From NCBI GenBank assembly GCA_027306505.1, contig DAHUZP010000084.1, positions 1 through 44,636 on the forward strand: a stretch of DNA of 44,636 nucleotides, read 5' to 3'. Below the pieces are notes generated by a model. The model worked only from the letters and a program-made list of their open reading frames with translations. It ran no database searches and was not told the DNA's origin. Positions 39,507 through 44,636 of this stretch are shown here, in pieces. The stretch comes from Thermoplasmata archaeon. Its GTDB lineage: Archaea; Thermoplasmatota; Thermoplasmata; Lutacidiplasmatales; UBA184. Position 1 is the stretch's first letter; each line of letters opens with the position of its first letter. A program made the position numbers and the translations under genes.

Positions 39507-41921
39507 CTACCCCGTCGGGGGTGGGAGGGGTGGGGGGGGCGGAGGAGGCGTGAACGGCTCCTGGGCCGGCGGCTGCGGCGCAGGCCCCGTGCCTCCCGAG
39601 GAGGGGGCCCACGACCCACCGCTCGGAGGCGTCGGTGAGCTAGGCGTCGCCCCCTTGCCCGAGCGCTTCCTGCGTACCAGGAGCAGCGCCGCGACGACCG
39701 CGGCCACTCCGACGACCCCCGCGAGGATGAGCAGGTAGAGGTCGAAGGCCAGTCCGCCCTGGACGTGGGTGGTCGAGGAGTTGCCGACGCTCGGCCCCAC
39801 CGAGATGGAGGAGTTCGCGAACCAGGAGAACCCGAAGGTCGGGACGCTCCCCCCCGGGCCCCAGTACGGCTGCTGGAAGGTGACCACGAGGCTCATGTTG
39901 CCCGTGCCCCTCGTCGAGGCCGCGGTGAAGACCGTCGTGTTCCCGGTGGCCGTGCTCAACGTCCCCAGGGTCGACGGGTGGAGCGACCAGCCGTAGGTCA
40001 AGGCCCCCGGACAGACGTTCGGGGCGCAGCTCGGTTTGGAAGAGAACTGGGTCGACGTGCCGTACCCGTTGATGCTGGTGTCCGGAAGCGGGTCGGGCGC
40101 CATGTAGCTCCGGTCGACGGTGTAGACCAGAGGAGAGGGCGGCGCCGCCACCTTCACCCCGTTGAGGGTCACGTTGAGGAAGAGCGTAGCGACCCCGGGA
40201 ACGTACCCCGAGGTGAGCTGGATGCTCGGCCCTCCCACGAGGGGGCCCCCTACGGTCTGGTTGAGCGCCCCTAGGCCGTTGGTGAGGGCCCAGACGTACT
40301 GGGACCCGTAGGGGCAGGTGCCGGTGCCGCAGACGGGCTTCGCGGTCACCCCCTCGCTCCCTCCGAGGCCGAGCCACGACCCGGAGCCCTGGAAGGTGAC
40401 CTGGACCGCGGTCAGGGTGGGGACCGTCGCGGAGATGGTGATGGCCGCTTGCGCGGTGGAGCTGTGGCCCTGCAAGGAGGCCACCACGGTGAGGGTCGCA
40501 CTACCGGCGGTGGTACCCGCCGTGAAGGTGACCGGGCTGCCCCACGGGCTCGAGAGCTGGCCCATCGCGCTGCTCAGCGACCAGGTGAAGTTCACGGAGG
40601 AGGGGCACGAGCCTCCCGTGCAGGAGGGTTGCGCGTTGAAGGAGAAGGAGCTCCCGATGGGCAGGGTCTGGCTGCCCGGGGTGATCACGACGCCGTTCAA
40701 GGTCGGCGCGTTGGACGGGGTCAAGAGCTCCGCGTCGGCGCCGTTCGAGACCTCGAGGAGGTTGCGTGTCGCGTCGAAGGCCATGAGGGTGGGATAGCCA
40801 CCCAGGGGGATGCTCCCGACGGTGAGCCCGCTCGGCCCGTAGATCTCGGTCGCGTTTCCGCTGAACTCGTTCGCGATGAGGAGCTGCTGGGACCCCGGGT
40901 CGTACTGTGCTCCCCAGGGAGTGGAGCCGACCCCCACGACTCCGGTGAGCAGCACCGTGGACAGGTTCACGACCGCCACCTGGTCCGCGGCCCCGTTCGG
41001 GGTGTAGACGTTGTCGTTCGAGGGGTCGTAGGCGATCTGCTCGACGACGGAGGAGGAGCCGACGGGAGGCGTGAAGGCCCGGACGTTCTGGGTGAGCGTT
41101 TGGGTGGACGGGTCGATGAGGCTGAGGTTCCCGTCCGCGTCCACCGCGACGACCTCCTTGAGGTTCGCGGCGTAGATCTCCCCGCCGGGCGCCGCGGTGT
41201 ACGGACCGATCGGGACCGTCGCGGTGACCGCGGCGGTGGCGGGGTCCACCACGTCGATCTCGGCGGTCGCCGGAGCGCACGAGCCCATGTCCGAGACGTA
41301 GAGGTCACCGTTGGCGGGATCGTAGACGACCCCGTTCGGGTCGCAGGCGACCGGGATGGTGGAGAGGAGCGCCCCCGTCGTCCCGCTGATGACCTCAAGG
41401 CCCGCGAGCCCCCAGTCGGCCACGTAGAAGTTCCCGTTGCTGGGGTCGAAGGCGACCGCCTGCGGACCGTTCCCGACCGCGGTGGTCGCGACCACGGTGT
41501 CGGAGGCGAGGTTCACCAGGACCACGGTGGAGGCGCCGGTGTTGACGTTCCCCACGAGCATGGTCCCCGCCGCGTCGTCGAAGGCGGCCCCGGAGGCGAA
41601 AGTCCCCACCGAGATGTTGGTGTAGCTCCAGGCGGGGAGGAGCTGACGCGCGGACACCGTGGGACCCACGGCACCCGAGGCGAGCCCTGCGATCGCCACG
41701 CGATCGGAGCCCAAGGGACCATGGGCCCCTGAGGAAAGGAGCGTGACCGGGGCGGGCGTCGAGGCCAGCGCCGAGCGCTGGCTCGGAGAGGCGAAGGACC
41801 CCCACGGAGAGGAGCAGAGCAACACGACGACCGCGAGGACGCCTATCGCGGAGGGGATCCCCCTCGCCAACGAGAGCGCGGGGAGAGGGGAGGTCGGGCG
41901 CGCTGATGGGTGCGGAACCAT
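39507..41921 (-). CDS. Second giant beta-propeller surface protein
   Basis: 804 residues from ATG 41921. A signal peptide (about 18-45) precedes a YVTN-type propeller (about 95-420: NGNFYVADWG, NGDLYVSDMG, NDNVYTPNGA and others), followed by three Ig-like segments of about 100 residues, each with a Cys pair in a GxCP context (SCTGGSCPSS, VCGTGTCPYG, SCAPNVCPGA). A membrane helix (about 726-749) is followed by a basic stop (RRKR) and a 55-residue proline-rich cytoplasmic tail ending in polyproline. Many N-x-S/T sites. A likely adhesin or sensor; the tail could bind cytoplasmic partners. A weak TATA-like CTGTTTTTGC lies about 29 bases upstream. Confidence 0.88.
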   Translation of the reverse strand: MVPHPSARPTSPLPALSLARGIPSAIGVLAVVVLLCSSPWGSFASPSQRSALASTPAPVTLLSSGAHGPLGSDRVAIAGLASGAVGPTVSARQLLPAWSYTNISVGTFASGAAFDDAAGTMLVGNVNTGASTVVLVNLASDTVVATTAVGNGPQAVAFDPSNGNFYVADWGLAGLEVISGTTGALLSTIPVACDPNGVVYDPANGDLYVSDMGSCAPATAEIDVVDPATAAVTATVPIGPYTAAPGGEIYAANLKEVVAVDADGNLSLIDPSTQTLTQNVRAFTPPVGSSSVVEQIAYDPSNDNVYTPNGAADQVAVVNLSTVLLTGVVGVGSTPWGAQYDPGSQQLLIANEFSGNATEIYGPSGLTVGSIPLGGYPTLMAFDATRNLLEVSNGADAELLTPSNAPTLNGVVITPGSQTLPIGSSFSFNAQPSCTGGSCPSSVNFTWSLSSAMGQLSSPWGSPVTFTAGTTAGSATLTVVASLQGHSSTAQAAITISATVPTLTAVQVTFQGSGSWLGLGGSEGVTAKPVCGTGTCPYGSQYVWALTNGLGALNQTVGGPLVGGPSIQLTSGYVPGVATLFLNVTLNGVKVAAPPSPLVYTVDRSYMAPDPLPDTSINGYGTSTQFSSKPSCAPNVCPGALTYGWSLHPSTLGTLSTATGNTTVFTAASTRGTGNMSLVVTFQQPYWGPGGSVPTFGFSWFANSSISVGPSVGNSSTTHVQGGLAFDLYLLILAGVVGVAAVVAALLLVRRKRSGKGATPSSPTPPSGGSWAPSSGGTGPAPQPPAQEPFTPPPPPPPLPPPTG

Positions 41922-42197
41922 GTTGGTCCATCTTTCGGGGGAGCAAAAACAGTTTCGGCCGACCGGGGTGGGCTGTGGAGTCCAACAATTACTTCCCACT
42001 CAGGGAAGGAGGCGAGGAAGACGCGGGGGGAAGGGCGAGCGAAGCGAGCGAGCCCAAGGGGGGCCCGGGGAGAGGGCATCTCGCGCTTCGTCCAGGAAGG
42101 GCTCGCCAAGCCCGCCGAGCTCCGCCGGACCGTCCCCCCCTCCTACCTGAGCCCCTCCAGCACCAACCGGGGCTATCTCGCGCGGCCTACCGGCCCC

Positions 42198-43133
42198 GTG
42201 ACCAAGCTCACCGACCTGCGGATAGCCTACCTGGTCAATCAGGCCGAGAAGGGATTCCCGGTGGACTCCCTGGGCTGGATGGCGGCTCGCTGGGGCCTGA
42301 CCAAGCGCCGCCTCCGACAAGTCCTTCAACGGTGGCGACAAACGGGGGTCGTGCCCACCCTCAACCCCCATCGGCGACCCCCCTCCCCACCTCTGACCGA
42401 AGAGGAGAAGCGGATCATCACCGCGGAGTGGCAACGCACCCGCCGCGGGGCCACCAAGCTCTGGAAGGGCCTCGCCCGCCGAGGGATCCACATCCCCAAG
42501 ATGAAGATCTACCGGTACGCCCTCGCCCAGCGCTGGACCCGCCCCAACCCCCGGAAGCGCAAGCGCCGCAGCTACGTTCGCTACGAGAGGAAGCACTCCG
42601 GTTCCCTGCTTCACGGGGACTGGCACCGCACCTCCCCCGCCCACCCTTACGTCATCCTCTGGGAGGACGACGCGAGCCGGAAGGTCCTGAGCGGGGGGGG
42701 AGTTCGACGCGATCAGCGCCGAGCAGTCGATCGAGACCCTGAGGGCGGCCCAGGGGGAAGCCCGCAGCTGGGGCCTGGAGATCCGCGAGGCCAACACCGA
42801 CCGGGGGAGCGAGTTCTACTGCACGGAGAAGGACCTCCACCGCTCCGGGAAGAGCCAGTTCCAACTCTTCCTCGAGGAGCAGGTGATCCGTCACGTCGTG
42901 AGTGGGGTGAACCACCCTCAGACGAACGGCAAGCTGGAACGGATCTGGTACGAGTACGACAAGCATCGGTGACGGTTCGCCACCCTCCAGGCGTTCATCG
43001 ACTGGAACAACGACCAGATCCACGACTCGCTGTGGGTCGAGGTGTTCGAGACCCCCCGAGAGGCCTTCCAACGGAAGATGCCCCCGGAGATTCTACTCGG
43101 ACTACACGAGAGGCTGATCGAGGCTCAAGCATG
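42198..43133 (+). pseudogene. DDE (rve-type, IS481-like) transposase, frameshifted and interrupted
   Basis: From GTG 42198: a helix-turn-helix region (LGWMAARWGLTKRRLRQVLQ), then the catalytic core with the first Asp in LLHGDWHR. At a run of eight G (42693-42700) the frame must shift (one G too many) to continue EFDAISAEQSIETL, the second Asp in NTDRGSEFY and the Glu in NGKLERIW. A TGA at 42970-42972 then interrupts DKHR-RFATL, where TGG (Trp) is expected, before the normal C-terminus ending at 43133. Two independent lesions make it inactive. The family label IS481-like is from the layout and motifs. Confidence 0.78.
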
Positions 43134-43780
43134 AGGAAGAGAGCCTCCCCCCGCACCCCCCACCCTAGGGGAAATAATATCCTGGCTCAACACCGGGATG
43201 AGCCGCTTCTGACGGCACGTCCCTCCTGCAGGGTAGCGTACGGCCCTGATCCCTTGAGACCTCCTCTCGGGCGGCCCCAACCGTGTGGAGAAAGCTGGGG
43301 CTCTCCGGGTTCTTGGACGCACAACCCTGGTCACCCAGAAAGATGGCCCGCTCCTCACGTGGTGGGGGGGGCCAACGGTAGGGGGTGTCGACACCGTGGA
43401 GCGCCTGGCTTCCCCGAGGACGTCGATCCTCCGATGGGAGTGCCGTAGCTAGGTACGTCCGTTGAGGGCACCTACGCCGCAGGTCCTTTCTACGTGGGGA
43501 GCATCTCCGCCCACCGGAACTTTGTTGCGATCTCCGCCTGGCCCTGGGTCATGGATCCCAAGATGGTCTCAGGGGACTCCTTCGTGTCGGCCTTTCCGCC
43601 CCGGCTGACTGCTCCGATGCGGATCCGTTCCAGAGTCACCACGAGTTCCTACACCGTGGACCCCAGGTCCTTCGCCTCTCACGGAACCCGCCCACGACGG
43701 CTCGCCAGGCCTGAGCCGATCCCACCCTTTCCCGGCGTCACCGGGGCAATCTTAGATAGCGAGCCCCTCTCGAAGGGACC
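43134..43780. other. Spacer after the broken transposase
   Basis: No gene recognised. The frames here have no family resemblance. An A/T patch (GGAAATAATATCC, about 43169-43181) looks like an orphan promoter. TTAGATAG (43752-43759) at the right end is the promoter of the OsmC gene. Confidence 0.5.
43752..43759 (+). promoter_or_regulatory. TATA box of the OsmC gene
   Basis: TTAGATAG, centred about 26 bases before ATG 43781; predicts a leaderless transcript. Confidence 0.6.
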
Positions 43781-44233
43781 ATGCCCGTCACGCAACAGGT
43801 CACCCTGCGAATGACCCAGAAGGAGAAGTACCGGTTCGAGGTGGACTGGAGCCTTCCATCGTCCGAGCACGGGACCATCGATGAACCCCCACCCCTGGGA
43901 AAGGGGGAGGGGCCGAACGCCTCCCGGCTGGTCGCCGCGGCGGTCGCCCACTGCCTTTCTTCCAGCCTGTTGTTCTGTCTCGAACGGGCGCATGCCCCGT
44001 CCGTGGGCATCGAGGTGACCGCCCTCGCCGAGATCTCGCGCAACGAGCGCGGACGTTGGCGGCTCTCCCGCGTGAGCGTGACCCTGGATCCACGGATCCC
44101 CGCCGCCCACAAGGACGCCTTCGAGCGATGCAAGGGCCTCTTCGAGGATTATTGCGTCGTGACCGAGGCCATCCGTCACGGCGTTCCGGTAGATGTGAAG
44201 TGGGCGGAAGCGTCCGACCCCAAAGTTGCCTGA
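43781..44233 (+). CDS. OsmC-family peroxidase-like protein
   Basis: 150 residues. The OsmC core is clear: GEGPNASRLVAAAVAHC with the first catalytic Cys58, followed by LSSSLLFCL, and the second catalytic Cys125 in DYCVVTEAIRHGVPVDV. Members reduce organic hydroperoxides through this Cys pair in a dimer, but many archaeal OsmC-like proteins are uncharacterised. No signal peptide. A leaderless ATG with a good TATA box. It lies 12 bases before the putative element-end motif. Confidence 0.92.
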   Translation: MPVTQQVTLRMTQKEKYRFEVDWSLPSSEHGTIDEPPPLGKGEGPNASRLVAAAVAHCLSSSLLFCLERAHAPSVGIEVTALAEISRNERGRWRLSRVSVTLDPRIPAAHKDAFERCKGLFEDYCVVTEAIRHGVPVDVKWAEASDPKVA

Positions 44234-44519
44234 CTTCGCCGCGTGAGGTCAATTTCACGCCGACCGTGCTGTAGTTCTGTACGGAGGATCAGGCGGGGGT
44301 CTCGCCGGTCCCGCTCAGCTCAACCTGGACAGAATGCCTCGACGGCTGAGGTGAAAGTGTGTAACACATGCGTTCCGGCGGAGTTTCTCGAGGGGACGTA
44401 CATCGCCACGGATTCTCCAGCGCCCGGCGAACTCATCGTTACGAGGCTTGCTCCTCTGGAACCCGTGGGGAGGTCCCCGGGCTGACGGTGGACGAGACAT
44501 GTCCTGGCCTTATTGCGGT
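44234..44519. other. Spacer near window end
   Basis: Contains the right copy of the putative element-end motif (44245-44269). A 44-codon frame (44351-44485, with an early CNTC) has no promoter or family support. Otherwise nothing recognised. Confidence 0.4.
44245..44269 (+). repeat. Putative element-end motif, right copy
   Basis: GAGGTCAATTTCACGCCG then ACCGTGC; 22 of 25 bases match the copy at 32861-32887 with two single-base gaps, in the opposite orientation. It begins 12 bases after the OsmC stop codon. Confidence 0.4.
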
Positions 44520-44636
44520 TTAAGTGGCAGGTAGGTAGGTATCGCCTCCGAGGAGGGCGAGAAGTTCCTCCTGCTCCCCGTTGAGCTTGGTGGCGAACTC
44601 CCGGACCGTTTTCCCGGACCCGATCTTCACCACCGA
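44520..44636 (-). CDS. C-terminal fragment of an unidentified protein (cut by window edge)
   Basis: 38 codons to a TAA at 44520-44522, reading VVKIGSGKTVREFATKL then NGEQEELLALLGGDTYLP. It looks helical and hydrophilic, like a real C-terminus, and the frame runs off the window. Too short to identify; a transposase tail is one possibility given the surroundings. Confidence 0.4.
   Translation of the reverse strand, partial: SVVKIGSGKTVREFATKLNGEQEELLALLGGDTYLPAT

Noticed and set aside
43494-43814. 106-codon plus-strand frame overlapping the OsmC start
   Set aside because: No domain or promoter, and it conflicts with the leaderless OsmC promoter.
44351-44485. 44-codon frame beginning VKVCNTC
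   Set aside because: No TATA box, no ribosome-binding stretch and no family resemblance; the CxxC alone is not enough.

Overview
The window reads as a high-GC archaeal chromosome segment, most likely from a high-GC lineage of the Thermoplasmatota. The information-processing and lipid genes are archaeal in type: membrane-anchored LonB protease, full-length archaeosine tRNA-guanine transglycosylase with a C-terminal PUA region, Kae1 without a fused kinase, an archaeal-type NadM adenylyltransferase, a geranylgeranyl reductase and a tRNA-Thr with U73. Most genes have a TATA-like A/T patch 24-30 bases before the start codon in otherwise GC-rich DNA, so leaderless or short-leader transcripts appear to be the rule. 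The lineage is an inference from gene content, not a marker-based placement.

Region 1 (1-9.1 kb, all minus strand) holds a translationally coupled pair (unknown protein plus nucleotidyltransferase) and then, read right to left, a tight run: cystathionine beta-synthase, cystathionine gamma-lyase, cysteinyl-tRNA synthetase, a zinc-type dehydrogenase, a protein of ten 40-residue TPR-like repeats and an N-terminally short DHFR-fold protein. The first three form a coherent homocysteine-to-cysteine-to-Cys-tRNA unit. Region 2 (9.1-22.7 kb) mixes membrane-anchored surface proteins, geranylgeranyl reductase, Kae1, a peroxiredoxin with a thioredoxin-like partner, an oligosaccharide-flippase-like transporter, TgtA, a membrane glycosyltransferase, a family-5 uracil-DNA glycosylase and two small zinc-ribbon proteins, one with an 11-glutamine tract. 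Region 3 (22.8-31.7 kb) has a radical SAM protein, a Cys-rich protein that overlaps it antisense, FolD with its cyclohydrolase lysine replaced by glutamine, LonB, a decayed MNT/HEPN toxin-antitoxin pair, NadM overlapping a second cystathionine/methionine lyase, a two-domain GNAT protein and tRNA-Thr(CGU).

Region 4 (31.7-44.6 kb) looks accessory. It contains a deletion derivative of an IS66-like transposase, two very large secreted and C-terminally anchored beta-propeller/Ig-like proteins, an unknown polytopic membrane protein, an MFS transporter, a broken DDE transposase, an OsmC protein and the tail of an unidentified gene. A 25-27 base motif occurs in inverted orientation just outside the surface-protein block (32.86 and 44.25 kb) and may mark its borders.

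No CRISPR array, rRNA or replication origin was seen. No complete novel system can be proven from sequence alone. The best leads are the 40-residue TPR array joined in frame to a DHFR-like domain across one TGA, the coupled unknown/nucleotidyltransferase pair, the FolD Lys-to-Gln change, the bracketed surface-protein block and the Q-rich double zinc ribbon.
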